Shown in pieces: positions 19,727 through 30,430 of a DNA stretch of 64,000 nt. The first letter of the stretch is position 1; each line of letters starts with the position of its first letter. Origin of the DNA: Branchipolynoe longqiensis. Taxonomy: Eukaryota > Annelida > Polychaeta > Phyllodocida > Polynoidae. Below the pieces are notes generated by a model. It saw only the letters and a program-made list of their open reading frames with translations, was not told the DNA's origin and did no database searches. The DNA is taken from NCBI GenBank assembly GCA_030323885.1, contig CM059186.1, positions 154,599,064 to 154,663,063 on the forward strand, in the 5' to 3' direction. The position numbers and the translations under genes were made by a program.

Positions 19727-20010
19727 CCCCTCACCCTCACCCTCACCCTCACCTTTACCCTCACCCTCAACTTCACCCTCACCCTCAACTTCACCCTCAC
19801 CCTCACCCTCAACTTCACCCTCACCCTCAACTTCACCCTCACCCTCAACTTCACCCTCACCCTCAACTTCACCCTCACCCCAACTTCACCCTCACCCTCA
19901 CCCTCACCCTCAACTTCACCCTCACCCTCACCCCTCAACTTTCACCCTCCACCCTCAACCCTCACCCTCACCCTCAACTTCACAACCTCACCCTCCACTC
20001 ACCATCACCC
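19727..20010. repeat. CACCCT/CAACTT hexamer-based array
   Basis: CACCCTCACCCTCAACTTCA units. The hexamer structure keeps frames open on both strands, giving spurious ORFs. Confidence 0.92.
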
Positions 20011-20880
20011 TAAACACCCATCGCTTCCCCCCTAAATCCCCCTCCCCCTCCCCCCCATCCCCCTCACCTCTCCTCGCTCACCCTCCTCCCAGTAACCCCA
20101 GCCCTACATCTCCGTCACCCCCTCACCCCTCACCCTCTCAACCCATCACCCAGTCAACTCCCTCACACCATCACCCCATCACACCCCTCATCGACTCACT
20201 TCTCGTCTCCGCACCCCCCATATGACCTGCCTATAACACCAACACTCACTGCCAATGTATTTCTGATGTGCCCTCCCCACCCCATAGATCCCCATACCAA
20301 CACACCCCCCCAGTCCCACCTCCGTCACACCACCCACTCTCACTCACACTCCCACTTCCACTCCACACAACCCTACCCCATCCACCCTAACCCCACCTAA
20401 CCACCACCCCATCCCATCCCACTCCATCCCCACCCACCCCACTCCCAGCCCCACCCTACCCCATCCACCCTACCCCACCTTACCACCACTCCATCCCACC
20501 CCACTCCATCCCCACCCACCCCACTCCCAGCCCACCCTACCCCATCACCACACCTTCCGTACCACCAACCCGATCCCATCCACTCCATCCCAAACACCAA
20601 CCCACCTCCCCACCCCAACCCCACACACCCCCCCACCCACACCCCACCAAAACAAAACCCATCTCACCCACCTCAACCCACCAACCCACTCCAACCCAAC
20701 CCCATTCTCCCAAACACACTCCACTCCCACACACTCCACTATACAATCCACCCCTCTTCACTCCACCCCCAAAAACCCTACCCTACCCCACCTACACCAC
20801 CCACCCTCAACCCCAACCCCACCCCTACACCCACACCACCCCACCCTCACCACCCACCCCCACCCCACCACACACCGCAC
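20011..20880. repeat. C-rich low-complexity block
   Basis: Irregular CCCCACCC/CCCATCC sequence including two similar blocks at about 20395-20450 and 20455-20530 (TACCCCATCCACCCTA). No gene is recognised. Confidence 0.85.
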
Positions 20881-21130
20881 CCCGCTCGCTGCCTGCCCCG
20901 TCCCGGTGTGTACACGGTTAGACCACTGTGGCCACCCCGGGCTGTGTCCGCCGACTCTGACGGCGATCACCGCCTTGCAAGCCGGCCTGGTGAAACGCTA
21001 ACGGTGGGGCACGGTGCCCGAGGAGCGCCTTAGACGCGTCTCTCCAGCGCCAATGTAATTACAGCAGGCCGGCTGAATTACATCAGGCCCGCCCATAATT
21101 CAATCGTCATAATTTCATCTCCCAGCTTTT
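20881..21130. other. Unique CpG- and TAAT-containing island
   Basis: The stretch is non-repetitive. It holds a small direct repeat, GTAATTACAGCAGGCC and GAATTACATCAGGCC, at 21053-21090, plus CATAATTCAATCGTC. It is embedded between long C-rich tracts and looks like a regulatory fragment. Confidence 0.35.
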
Positions 21131-21879
21131 GGCTTCTAGTATTCCCACCCTGGATAAGCCTAAACACGGGCCTAAGAGTAAGAGCCAAGCAAAGCTTCGA
21201 GGTTTGCTTCCATCCTGCACCTACTCCTCCTCCTCCTCCTTTCGACGAGGGTGTTTCCCATTCGCTTCCCGTGAGGAGCCACCCCTTCCCCCCTCCCCGC
21301 CCCCCCCCCTGTCCCCTACTCCCCCATTTCCCATATTCCTCCTCCCCCTCCTTCTCCTCATCCTTTCTTTCCCCTGAGGAGGAGCATCGCTCCAGCATCA
21401 ATGGACGCACGCCGTGGGAGCAGATCTCTCCACGTGTTTAACGGGGCGGTAAATACTTGCACCTCGATCGGTATTGGGATGGATAGCTGTATCGACTTTT
21501 CTCAATAGTCGGGTTGGACAATCTGGGACGAGGCGAGGTGTGTGTGACTGAGAGTCGGGGGGGGAGGGGGGGGGGGGCGCGTTGTAGGTGTGTGTGACTG
21601 AGAGTCGGGGGAGGGGGGCGCGTTGTAGGTGTGTGCGGAGGGGGGGGGGGGGCAGAAGGGATATATCGGATCTGAAGTAGATCTGGAATAAGCGCACTGC
21701 GCATGTCTTGTGTCTATATATCCGCTTTGGGATGGGGGCGGGAGTGGGGGGGAGGGGGGGGGTAGACCGTAGGGGTGTTATAGAAGCATTTAAGTGGAAG
21801 ACAGTGGAAGGGATCTACTGTTTGGGCGCCATATAGTGTGAAAAGCAGTTCCTGTCCTACTCGCATGCGCACTACTCCC
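21131..21879. other. Mixed unique and G/C-run sequence
   Basis: Pyrimidine runs (21220-21375) and poly-G runs (21555-21655, 21725-21765) are separated by short unique stretches. GTAGGTGTGTGTGACTGAG-type sequence is duplicated at about 21533 and 21584. No gene is recognised. Confidence 0.4.
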
Positions 21880-22400
21880 CCCGTCCTCCCTCCTCCGTCC
21901 CCTCCCTCTCTCCCCGTTCCCCCTCTCCCCTCTCCCCCCGTCCATCCCCGTCCATCCCTCCCTCCCTCCCCTCCCTCTCTCTCCCTCCGTTCCTCCCCTT
22001 CCCCCTCCCCCTCCCTCCCCTCCATCTCCCTCACCCCTTCCTCCCCTTCCCTCCCCCCTCTCTCCCCCTCCCCTCCCTCTCCCTCCCCCACTCCCTCCGT
22101 CTCCCTCCTTTCCAAGTCCCCCTCTTTCCCCCTTTCCCCCTCCCCCGTCTCCCTCCTTCCCCTCTCCTCCTCCCTCCCCTTCCCCCCCCCCCCCTTCCAT
22201 CCATCCCCTCCCCCCCTCCTCCGTCCCTCTCCCCGTCCCTTCCCTTCCCCTCCCCCTCCCCCTTCCCCATTACGTCACTCGTTCCCATCCACCATGCACC
22301 CTCTCCTCCCTCACTCTCCCCCTCCCTCCCTCCCTCCCTCTCTCCCTCCCCCCCCCCCTCCCTCCATCCCCTCCGCCCTCCATCCTACCCCACCCCCCAT
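21880..22400. repeat. Long polypyrimidine tract on + strand
   Basis: About 520 bp of nearly pure C/T (CCCTCCCTCTCC units) with few interruptions. It has triplex potential. Ser/Pro or Gly/Glu/Arg frames are composition artefacts. Confidence 0.93.
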
Positions 22401-22429
22401 TCATTTATTCCTACCTCAGCCGCGTCCGT

Positions 22430-22795
22430 CTCAATCAGCGCGACCACCCGCGCTGCTGCATGCTTAGGCATAGAGAACCCAAACTGTATCCACCTTATCA
22501 GGCGGCACTACTACTGCCTATAAGCCCATTCACAATTAGCACTCACGCTGGTTACCTAACGGTCGCGTCTGCAGCCTTAATAAGGCGCAGCGCCCGCCCG
22601 CCGGAAACAACAAGCGGTAGCGTTCGTGTTCGCGGGGAATAGTTTCCCTAACAACGTTTTGCGCGGCGCGCCGCTGTGAATTCATTAGCCTGATGTGATT
22701 ATACAGGCAATGCCGGAGAGAGACCGGGCCACCCCCGGCACCACTACCGGTCAGAAGATGACGACCAAAGCAACATCTCTTAATTGGCAATTATT
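22430..22795. other. Unique CpG-rich TAAT island
   Basis: Contains CACAATTAGCACTC, CCTTAATAAGGCGC, TTCATTAGCCTGATG and CTTAATTGGCAATTATTG with several GCGC motifs. It sits between a pyrimidine tract and a C-rich/TA tract. No coding family is recognised. Confidence 0.35.
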
Positions 22796-22922
22796 GCAAC
22801 TCCCCCCCCCCCCATACTCTCCCCTTACCGCCCCCCCCCCAATCACCCCTTACCCCCACTCTTTCCTTACCCACCCCACACTATCCCGCCCTCACTATTA
22901 CCCGACCTTGTCCCAGGACACC

Positions 22923-22924
<2 letters not shown>

Positions 22925-22981
<57 letters not shown>
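22925..22981. repeat. (TA)n microsatellite
   Basis: An uninterrupted TA repeat of about 57 bp. Confidence 0.97.
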
Positions 22982-22984
<3 letters not shown>

Positions 22985-23086
22985 ATCCACTTACGATTAA
23001 ATGTTTGTGGGTTTTTCTTCTGTTTATCGCTTTCACCCTCTTCCATTTTCGCTACCCCCCCCCCACCTCACACTTCTCCCAGGGAT

Positions 23087-23836
23087 TATTAAAGCTGCAT
23101 GGTCTGATCAAGTGTCACATTTCCAAAACCAAAATAGTCACTTAGAATTGATTCTACATATCTAACTTAGATACTGTCGCACTTATTCGGCATGTGTTGC
23201 CACGTAGGAATGAATGAATTAATAAATGCTTAACGGCATATCAGCACACTAAGGGCTATACAATGCCATCAAAATGTCTTAAAACCGGTTAAACAGTCCA
23301 ATGTGCTTTAAAAACGATAAAACTAAGGCAGTACTAACAGTGTCAAATAAACATTTCATACTTGCTACATTAAAATACTGTGCTCGAACATTTGCAAAGT
23401 CAATGCATTCAATCAAAATATGTTTCACAGTCAGAGGCACTCCACATGGTATGCATTCTGGCTGGTCTTCTGCTTTAAAAAGGTAACTATGAGTCAAATA
23501 GCTATGTCCAATTCGCATACGTGCAACAACGGTCTCTTCGCGTCTATTTCTATGACAAGCACCTGAAAATTTGCCAAGGGTGGGCTGAATTGCACGTAGA
23601 AGGAAGTGCTGAGCGAAATTGAATAGAACCTGTTACTGCTGAAGTCTGTTGTGTTAGAGTTTTGGTATGCTTGCTAAAAAGTAATTTGACATGTTTGCAC
23701 TTCAAATATTCAATGGTTCGCCATTTAAAACATCAAATTTACTTCAAATTAAAGTAAGGTACAATATAACAAGCAATTTAATATATGTATCTCAGAAAAA
23801 TTACAGAAACTCAAAATCATTGGATTATGCAACTTA
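23087..23836. mobile_element. MITE-4 copy interrupted by a LINE 3' end
   Basis: TTAAAGCTGCATGGTCTGAT begins and ATTGGATTATGCAACTT ends this element. Compared with the intact 26348-26702 copy, its two halves are 23087-23210 and 23603-23836. The intervening 23211-23592 block is a 5'-truncated non-LTR retrotransposon. CACGTAGGAA (23201-23210) and CACGTAGAAGGA (23593-23604) look like the LINE target duplication. Confidence 0.85.
23279..23592 (-). pseudogene. Non-LTR retrotransposon C-terminal fragment
   Basis: The minus-strand frame is open from 23592 to the stop at about 23279, about 104 codons without a start. It contains GKFSGACHRNRREETVVARM, RIGHSYLTHSYLF, then PECIPCG...LTVKHILIEC. The RIGH..LTH.YL and C..C....T..HIL..C pattern is typical of the region after RNase H in Jockey-like LINEs. 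It is a 5'-truncated insertion with its 3' end to the left; the downstream sequence ends in AATTCATTCATT on the minus strand. It is dead, lacking endonuclease and RT. Confidence 0.85.
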
Positions 23837-24179
23837 ATTAATTGATTTGTAAGTGTTGCCCGATCCAAAAGAAAATTAAATAATTGGTAAGTGTGTGTAT
23901 GTGTGTGCTGGTGGGGGGTCTATATATTTGTGTAGACTAGAAATAGTTGCTACTGATTGTTTTTGCTAAGCTGTGTATTATATTGCGTCATCAGACCCCG
24001 TTTACGGCAACGGACATGGAATCGCGGAGGAAAATCAAGAACTGCACCGAGAAGATTTGGCCTGTTTGGAGAAAAGGTTAACGGTGCAATGTTCTACTAC
24101 AGTATGAGTAAAATAACCATGGGAGGTATAAAGCATTTATGCAAATATCATTACTGTATGTAATTAAAAAATGAATATG
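23837..24179. other. Intergenic, no gene seen
   Basis: Unique AT-rich sequence with a short GT tract at 23890-23915. No feature is recognised. Confidence 0.45.
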
Positions 24180-24905
24180 TAAAGACTGTAAGTTAAAGAC
24201 TGACTAGTTCAAGACTGAATAGTTCAAGATTGAATAGTTCAAGTCTGAATGTTTTAAGACTGAATAGTTCAAGACTGAAGAGTAAAAGATTGAATAGTTA
24301 AATACTGAAAAGTTAAAGACGGAATAGTTAAGGAATGAAGAGTAAAATATTGAAGAGTTAAATGCTTATAAGTTAAAGACCGAATAGTTAAAGACTGAAG
24401 AGTAAAAGACTTAATAGCTAAATGCTGAAGAGTTACAGATTAAATAGTTAAAGACTGCAAAGTTAAACACTGAATAGTTAAACACTGAATAGTTAAAGAC
24501 AGGAGAGATAAAGAAATAACGACTGAATAGTTCAAGAGTGAAGAGTTAAAGACTGAACAGTTTAATTTTCTTTAACTGAATAGTTCAAGACTGCAAAGTT
24601 AAACACTGAATAGTTAAAGACTGAAGAGTTTAAAACTGAATAGTTAAAGACTGAATAGTTAAAGATGTCAAAGTTAAAGACTGAAGAGCTAAAGACTGAA
24701 TAGTTAAAGACTGAAGAGCTAAAGATGGAACAGTTAAAGACTGAAGAGTTTAAAATGGAACAGTTAAAGACTGAACAGTTAAAGACTGCAAACATTAAAG
24801 GCTGAAGAGTTACACACTGAATAGTTAAAGATGGAATAGTTCAAGACAGAATAGTTCAAGACAGAATAGTTCAAGACTGAAGATATATAGACTGAATAGC
24901 TAAAG
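24180..24905. repeat. TTAAAGACTGAATAG minisatellite
   Basis: About 48 units of 14-15 bp (AGTTAAAGACTGAATAG and variants) with high divergence between units. The minus frame (Phe/Asn/Ser/Val repeats) is a translation of the array. Confidence 0.95.
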
Positions 24906-25349
24906 ATGGAAGAGTCAGAAGCGACAGGTTATTTGAGTGACCTAGTTAGTTGTCAAATTCAATATCAATAGATAGCAAAGTTATGATGAATGAGTCTGCA
25001 GTCAGTGCTAAGTTCTTTTTCTGATTTGACACAGATGTTTCATCTGACGAGGCCAAAATCTATAAAAGAAATGTTATCGCCATTGAGGTAGATAGCGCTG
25101 CCTTCAATGCATGCACGATCCTACTGATAGAAACCCAATGCATGCCGGCCTACTAGTCCTAGTGCAGTCAGGCAACACTGAGGAATATTGATACTGATAA
25201 GCAATACTGATCAATATGGAGAGGACTGACGGTCACAGCCACCCTACCGGCCCCGTTGAAGTCTTGAATCCCCATGTTCTGTATTCACGTAGGTTCAATG
25301 TTTACTCCTCAAACATGGCGCAAATTGAGTCGACAAACTTGTACTCTTC

Positions 25350-25671
25350 TTGTCACATTTGGTTGGTTGTTGGAGTTTTACATTCTAGCAACATCTAAGG
25401 TCATATCAGGATGGGTACCGACTTGTGAGGGTGTGCACTCATAGCGACTTTACAGTTCTGCCCCACTGGGAGTCCAGACCATCAGCGCCATGACCTGATG
25501 TCCCACTCAGTCACATTGTCCTGACACTGAGCCAACCAGTTCCTGCCCTGCCCTAATAATGTCAAGCACCTGGCTAGGGAGCAACAAGTATCAATTTTTA
25601 ATTCATTGGTGTGACTCGACCAGGGTTCGAACCTGTGTGTTCGAATCCCACGATCTACTATTGTCACATTT
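25350..25671 (-). mobile_element. SINE-A copy with perfect 11-bp TSD
   Basis: Minus-strand SINE at 25361-25660, truncated within the head after the two adjacent B-box-like segments (GGTTCGAACC and GTTCGAATCCC). TTGTCACATTT flanks it at 25350-25360 and 25661-25671 without mismatch. Confidence 0.94.
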
Positions 25672-25883
25672 AAAGGGCCACTAACACGACCCAGATAAGC
25701 TTCACAATGTTCACAAGTAGCATGATCGCTTATGACTATTTGCAGTTTGTACATATTCTCTGGGAATTTACCTAGATTGGGGAGCCTCTGTTGTCAGTCA
25801 AGCTGTGAGTATTCATATCAGTCAGCCCTAGTGACTCACCTCAGTGATGTAGACTTCATCAGTCATCATCATCAATCCCTTAA

Positions 25884-26217
25884 ATTAAAGTTGCATAGGT
25901 TTTGAGTTTGTGTCATTTTCTGATATAAATATATGAGACTGATCATTATAATCTATCTTACTTTAGTTTGAAGTAACTTTTATTTTAAATGGCTAACCTT
26001 TGAGATATTTGAAGTGCAAACTTGCCAAATTAATTCTGGCAAGGCATGCTAAAACTCTGACACCATAGGCGTTTGCAGTATCCGGTTTGATTAAATTGAC
26101 TTGGCGTTCCCTTATGTGTGGCACAAATGCTTTATAAGTGCATCCGTGTCTAAGTTAGATATGTAGAATCAAATCTAGGTAATTGTTTCAGTTTTGAAAT
26201 CTTTACGCTTCAACCAT
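25884..26217. mobile_element. MITE-4 copy, inverted and truncated
   Basis: Starts TTAAAGTTGCATAGG and follows the reverse complement of 26348-26702 through TAAGTTAGATATGTAGAATC to CTTTACGCTTCAACC, where the far terminus is lost. A few bases (TCCGATG) are deleted in the near terminus. Confidence 0.85.
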
Positions 26218-26224
26218 GAGGGTC

Positions 26225-26860
26225 ATTGGGGAACCATACCTGACTTTGTAACCAGTTTTCTCCATTTTACTCTGTCCTCCACTGCCCTCTGGGACTTGCC
26301 AAACTCCAGGCCTGTCCATTCCCTGATATTATCTGCCCACCGCTTCCTTAAAGTTGCATAGTCCGATGAAGCATCCAATTTCCATCAAATAAAACAGTTA
26401 TCTAGACTTGGTTCTACATATCTAACTTAGATATTGGTGCACTTATTAAGCATGTGTTGCAACATACAGGGGAATACTGAGCAAATTTAATAGAACCTGC
26501 TACTGCAGAAGCCTATGGTGTCAGAGTTTTGGCGTGCTTGTCAAAACTAATTTTACATGTCTGCGCTTCAAATATCTCAAAGCTTAGCCCTTTAAAATAA
26601 TAGTTACTTCAAACCGAAGTTAGATAGATTATAACAATCAATTCAATATGTTTATCTCAGAAAAATGGCAGAAACTCAAAACCATCGGACTATGCAACTT
26701 TCATCCATCTTGTCTTCTTCCTCCTTTCAATGTGACTTGCAAGATGGTTTTGGGCCAGACCTGATGAATTGGAAATATTGCCATACCACTGATGTAGACT
26801 TGGAGAATACTCCCCCAGTGTGGAATAGCCCTCGTCGCACTCTTAGGCTCAGCGGTCACT
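26225..26860 (-). pseudogene. LINE C-terminal fragment split by MITE-4
   Basis: Reading right to left, KTILQVTLKGGRRQD is encoded at about 26700-26755. MITE-4 (26348-26702) follows, then KRWADNIREWTGLEFGKSQ and RAVEDRVKWRKLVTKSG at about 26225-26347. The same peptide order occurs at 30170-30394 without the interruption. This is the C-terminal tail of a non-LTR retrotransposon polyprotein. It lacks RT catalytic motifs and is not functional. Confidence 0.85.
26348..26702. mobile_element. MITE-4 reference copy (355 bp)
   Basis: Termini TTAAAGTTGCATAGTCCGAT and ATCGGACTATGCAACTTT form inverted repeats of about 20 bp. The interior contains TCTACATATCTAACTTAGAT and TATGGTGTCAGAGTTTTGGC. It is inserted in a LINE tail and encodes no protein. 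No clear target duplication. Confidence 0.9.
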
Positions 26861-26929
26861 AATTATTGACAAAACAGACAAATACAACAGCCAAGTATGT
26901 GGTAAATATGTTTATTCTGCTGAATAAGT

Positions 26930-27010
26930 CTTTTGTCAGTGCCGAAGCACTGGTCTTCCAGCCATTTTTCAATTCAGGGTTATTTACACAAAAAGGTATA
27001 TAGAATAAGG
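26930..27010 (+). repeat. Short interspersed repeat matching 3097-3165
   Basis: CAGTGCCGAAGCACTGGTCT ... GTTATTTACACAAA is similar to 3097-3165. The family is unknown; ends are not defined. Confidence 0.6.
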
Positions 27011-27174
27011 TGTACAATACCTGTTGAATAGACAATTTGCACCATGTAACACAATGAATTCTGAAACCCAAAAGTTCCATAACAATATGGTACAGTAATG
27101 TCCTATAACCAGATCAATATTAGTCAGATCAATGTGAGTATTTACATAGTATTTAGAATGTAAGCAGAAGTTAT

Positions 27175-27355
27175 CCACAGGGGAAAAGGAAGAGAGGCAG
27201 GCCAAGAAACAGTTGGCGCTGTGACCTGGAGGCATATCTGAATAGGTCTGGCCATACATGGAGATAGCTGGAGAAGATGGCCCAGGACCGGGATAACTGG
27301 AGAGCCCTTGTTAGTGGCCTATGCCCAAAGTTGGGCGGTAGGCGTCAGTAAGTAA
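27175..27355 (+). pseudogene. LINE C-terminal fragment, one stop codon
   Basis: The plus frame from about 27181 encodes GKRKRGRPRNSWRCDLEAYL, NRSGHTWR, a TAG stop, then LEKMAQDRDNWRALVSGLCP and a natural stop followed by GTAAGTAAG. The basic KRKRGRPR...W..DLE and AQDRD.WR..V..LCP pattern is typical of the C-terminal end of invertebrate LINE proteins. It belongs to a different family from the 30170-30394 fragment. Confidence 0.82.
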
Positions 27356-27394
27356 GCATTAACAGCCCTCTGCTTATTTGTGGTATTCTCTGTG

Positions 27395-27605
27395 ATAGAT
27401 TGGTTAGAGTGTCTGACTTTTTTCTAGGTGGGGCTCCTAATCTGAAGGTCAGTGGTTCGATTCCCCATGTCCCCCCATCTCTGCCAATTTGGATTTCCAC
27501 TGCTGTGTATAACTTATAGCGTCATCAAAGACCAGTTGATCTCATACCATGTCTATGTGGTCTGGGAGGTTAAAAATCCCTTGGGTCGGTAAAAGTGTAG
27601 GCTCA
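27395..27605 (+). mobile_element. Candidate second tRNA-derived SINE family
   Basis: GATTGGTTAGAGTGTCTGAC (A-box-like) and AGTGGTTCGATTCCCC (B-box-like) are 50 bp apart, followed by a non-tRNA body (ACCAGTTGATCTC, GTTAAAAATCCCTTGG). No tRNA cloverleaf closes, and no other copy is in the window. Confidence 0.55.
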
Positions 27606-28221
27606 GGCTTTCTATCAACAAACTGTCTAATGGTGCAAACAAGTCTATTCAGACTTATTCATGATTGGCAGTATAAATTTTCAAGAAAAAAGAAGAAAAA
27701 TCCTTTATAGCCCGTCTAATTGGACATGCCTGACATTACAGAATGTAACTATTTGCTAACTAGATAACGACTGAGGCTTCAAACAACGCTAAGATCAAGT
27801 ATCCCATGCGCTTCCAAGTTCACCACCGTTCATGTTTCTCGACAATGAATATTCCATTAAGCTGTAATAAATATGCGCGTAAGTTGTAAGGAATACACGC
27901 TAAAAAAAAAAAGACATGTGATAAGAATCCCATTGCGCTATGAACAGTCGGCGACGATCGGAGGCTTGTTGTATTTGACACCCATCCTGAATATCATCAC
28001 GCGTTGGCGGGAGGGAATATCCCAATGTGCAGCCAGTCGTTCAGACGAACAGACTGGGTGAAATTCATATTTAGCAATATGACATAATTGAGATAAGCCT
28101 TTGTCCCCCCCCCCCCCCACATCCCTCCCCCTCGAATGACATCGGTCGACTGCATGAATAGTCAAACAGGAATTCGGTCAGTCAGGGGGGTGGGGGTGTG
28201 GGGGTGCGGTGGGGGTGGGGG
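27606..28221. other. Intergenic, no gene seen
   Basis: Unique sequence with poly-C (28107-28119) and G-rich (28184-28222) runs. No gene is recognised. Confidence 0.4.
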
Positions 28222-28980
28222 TTAGGCCACTGTCGAATAGGTCGGTACGTGTTGTCTTGGCTGTGTGAGCCATTGATCTGCAACATCTGCAAAGAACATA
28301 TTAACACCTTTAATGTGGATAACCTCCAAGTCATAGTTGTGTAGTCTCATCCGCATGCGTTCCATGCGTGCTGCGAGTTGATGAATTGATTTTTTTTGCA
28401 TAATTGATACTAGTGGTTTGTGGTCTGTTTCTATTATGATGTGCTTTCCGAAAAGGTATTCGTGGAACATTTTGCATCCAAAGCAGATCGCTAATAGTTC
28501 CTTTTCAATTAGTGCATAGTCTGTTTGGGTTATATCTCATACTTTAGATGCCATTGCTATTGGTCTGTTCTCTTGGAATAGTGTGGCACCTAATCCAGAT
28601 TTTGAAGCGTCTACTTGCAGAACTATTTGTTTGTTTGTGTCATAGTATTGTAATATCGGTGCATGCAATAGTAGATTTTTTTTTAGTTTATTGAACGCAT
28701 CATTTTGGTCTTTATCCCAATGCCATGCGATTTCTTTTTTTTAGTAATATTCTTAATGGTTTCGTTATTTCTGCCATGTTGTGTATGAATTTATGTACAT
28801 AACCTATCATGCCTAGGAAGCGCTGCACTGCAGCCTTGTCGGTTGGAGTTGGCAGGTCTATTATTGCTTGTACTCGGTTAGCATTTGGCTTTAGGTCCTC
28901 ACTGGTTATTAAATGACCCACATAATTGACTTCTGATTTACAAATCACCGATTTCTTAGGATTTAGTTTTATGCCTACTT
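28222..28980 (-). pseudogene. Ty3/gypsy pol fragment (RT end to RNase H)
   Basis: Reading from 28980 leftwards, the minus strand encodes the last part of a reverse transcriptase (LNPKKSVICKSEVNYVGHLI, AAVQRFLGMIGYVHKFI, ITKPLRILLKK), then the tether and RNase H (VDASKSGLGATLF with the first catalytic Asp, ALIEKE, TDHKPL, LADVADQW-like FFADVADQW). It is broken. A frameshift lies in the T-run at about 28733-28742 and an in-frame TGA at about 28530. It stops at 28980 without the YxDD region, and there is no integrase. A dead fragment of an LTR retrotransposon. Confidence 0.9.
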
Positions 28981-29040
28981 CCCTTCACGTCACGCGATGA
29001 TGCTGATACGTCACGTTGTGATATGACACAGTTGCATATA

Positions 29041-29190
29041 TTACAGTGGGGGTGTGGGTGTGGGTGTGGGTGTGGGTGGGGTGGGTGGAGGGTACCCCGC
29101 AGACTCAATAGTCTACATTTAGCACATTGGTCTAATTGTGACAAGCACCCGCCCGCACCCCCCCACCCCACCCCCACCCCCACCCCATAC
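29041..29190. repeat. G-rich and C-rich inverted arms
   Basis: GTGGGGGTGTGGGTGTGGGT-type sequence at 29046-29090 faces CACCCCCCCACCCCACCCCC-type sequence at 29153-29187. The arms could pair, and the G strand could form quadruplexes. Confidence 0.7.
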
Positions 29191-29319
29191 ACACAGCTGC
29201 GTCTAATTTCTGTAGAGAATCCGGGGAGAACCACATCACAGATAGCCAGCCAGCCAGCCTTCAGTGGCACTCCTCATCATGCCTGGCCACCAATGAAGGT
29301 ATAGCTCCGTGTCACGTGA

Positions 29320-29640
29320 CTGTGCGGGGAGGGGGCAGGGGAGAAATTGGCCGCTTCTTGGCGGGTGGTATTTACGCCTTGTCCGTGCTGGTTCCCGTGA
29401 GAAAAGGGCGGCAATGGCGCCCACTTCAAAAGGTTGGCCGCTTTTATGTGACACCTGCGCTGGTCCCGGCAAGTGTCCGCTCCCCCCCCCCCCCGGTCAC
29501 GGCAGACGACGGCGAATTAAAGGTAACCAAGGAGACGCGGAAGGGACAGCGGCAACGACTCATTGCTTCATGTCAACAGGCTCAGTCGGACTATCCCCAT
29601 CGCACGCGCACGCGCGTGTTTTGTTGTAGGTTTTTCTTGT
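29320..29640. other. Unique CpG-rich stretch
   Basis: Non-repetitive GC-rich sequence with CCGCTTCTTGGCGGG, a poly-C run at 29481-29494 and CGCACGCGCACGCGCG at about 29600. Open frames are about 100 codons and unrecognised. A GT tract follows (29658-29710). Confidence 0.3.
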
Positions 29641-29892
29641 GGGGTATTTTTAATTCTTTCTTTGTGTGTGTGTGTTTTGTGTGTGTGTATGTGTGTGTGT
29701 GCGCGCATGTTTTTGCATCTTAGTTTTTTTGGCGTGTTTTATTTTTGTGGGTTTTCCTTTTTCTTTGGGCGGGGAGGGGGGTGTTTTGTTATTTTTCTAT
29801 TTTCTCGATATAGAATCAATTTATTGTTAATCAACGTCAACGCTGTTTCAGCCGTTGTTCTTCTTCTTTGTGGGGGGTGGGGTGGGGTGGGG

Positions 29893-29936
29893 GGGGGGTT
29901 ACGCCCTAGCAACATCTATGATCATATCAGGACGGG
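29893..29936 (-). mobile_element. SINE tail-only copy, minus strand
   Basis: GTTACGCCCTAGCAACATC ... CATATCAGGACGGGA follows a G-rich run. Head and body are missing. No TSD is readable. Confidence 0.75.
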
Positions 29937-30109
29937 ACTGTTTCTACAATTCGACTGAGAAAACCTCCAAAACAACAGTCAACTTTCAGTAAAGGTATAT
30001 TGGCTGCACACATTAAATGGTTTGTGTATGTTGCCAACAGATGACATTCCATGCGACATTTGCAGACTATGTGCAAAGTGTGCGGGATGAGGGAGGAGTG
30101 CACAGAGGG

Positions 30110-30430
30110 ATGGTTCTTTGCACATGTGCAATTCATGGGGCACTGTAATGAGATGCAAACTGCAAAGGCATGGACATCATTATTTCCTGTTCGTCAGATA
30201 TGGCCAAGACCATCTTGCAAGGCACAGCGAAAGGGGGAAGAAGACAAGGCAAACAAAGGAAGAGATGGGAAGACAACATCAGGGAATCGACAGGCCTGGC
30301 GTTTGCCAAGTCCCGGAGGGCAGTAGAGAACGGGGACAACTGGAGGAAACTGCTCGCAAAGTCATCTGCGGTTCTCCAACAACCACCACAGTGAAGGGAT
30401 TGATGATGATGATGATGATGATGCCTGGCA
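30110..30430 (+). pseudogene. LINE C-terminal tail with GATGAT end
   Basis: The plus frame at 30170-30394 encodes SSDMAKTILQGTAKGGRRQG, KQRKRWEDNIRESTGLAFAK, SRRAVENGDNWRKLLAKSS and a stop. A (TGATGA)n tail follows at 30398-30423. This is the C-terminal region of a non-LTR retrotransposon, with the terminal microsatellite typical of a LINE 3' end. The rest of the polyprotein is absent, as in 5'-truncated insertions. Confidence 0.85.

Noticed and set aside
19560..19980. Possible interstitial telomere (ACCCAACCCT, CACCCT units)
   Set aside because: Units are ACCCAACCCT and CCCTCA, not (CCCTAA)n, and period and sequence differ from the metazoan telomere.
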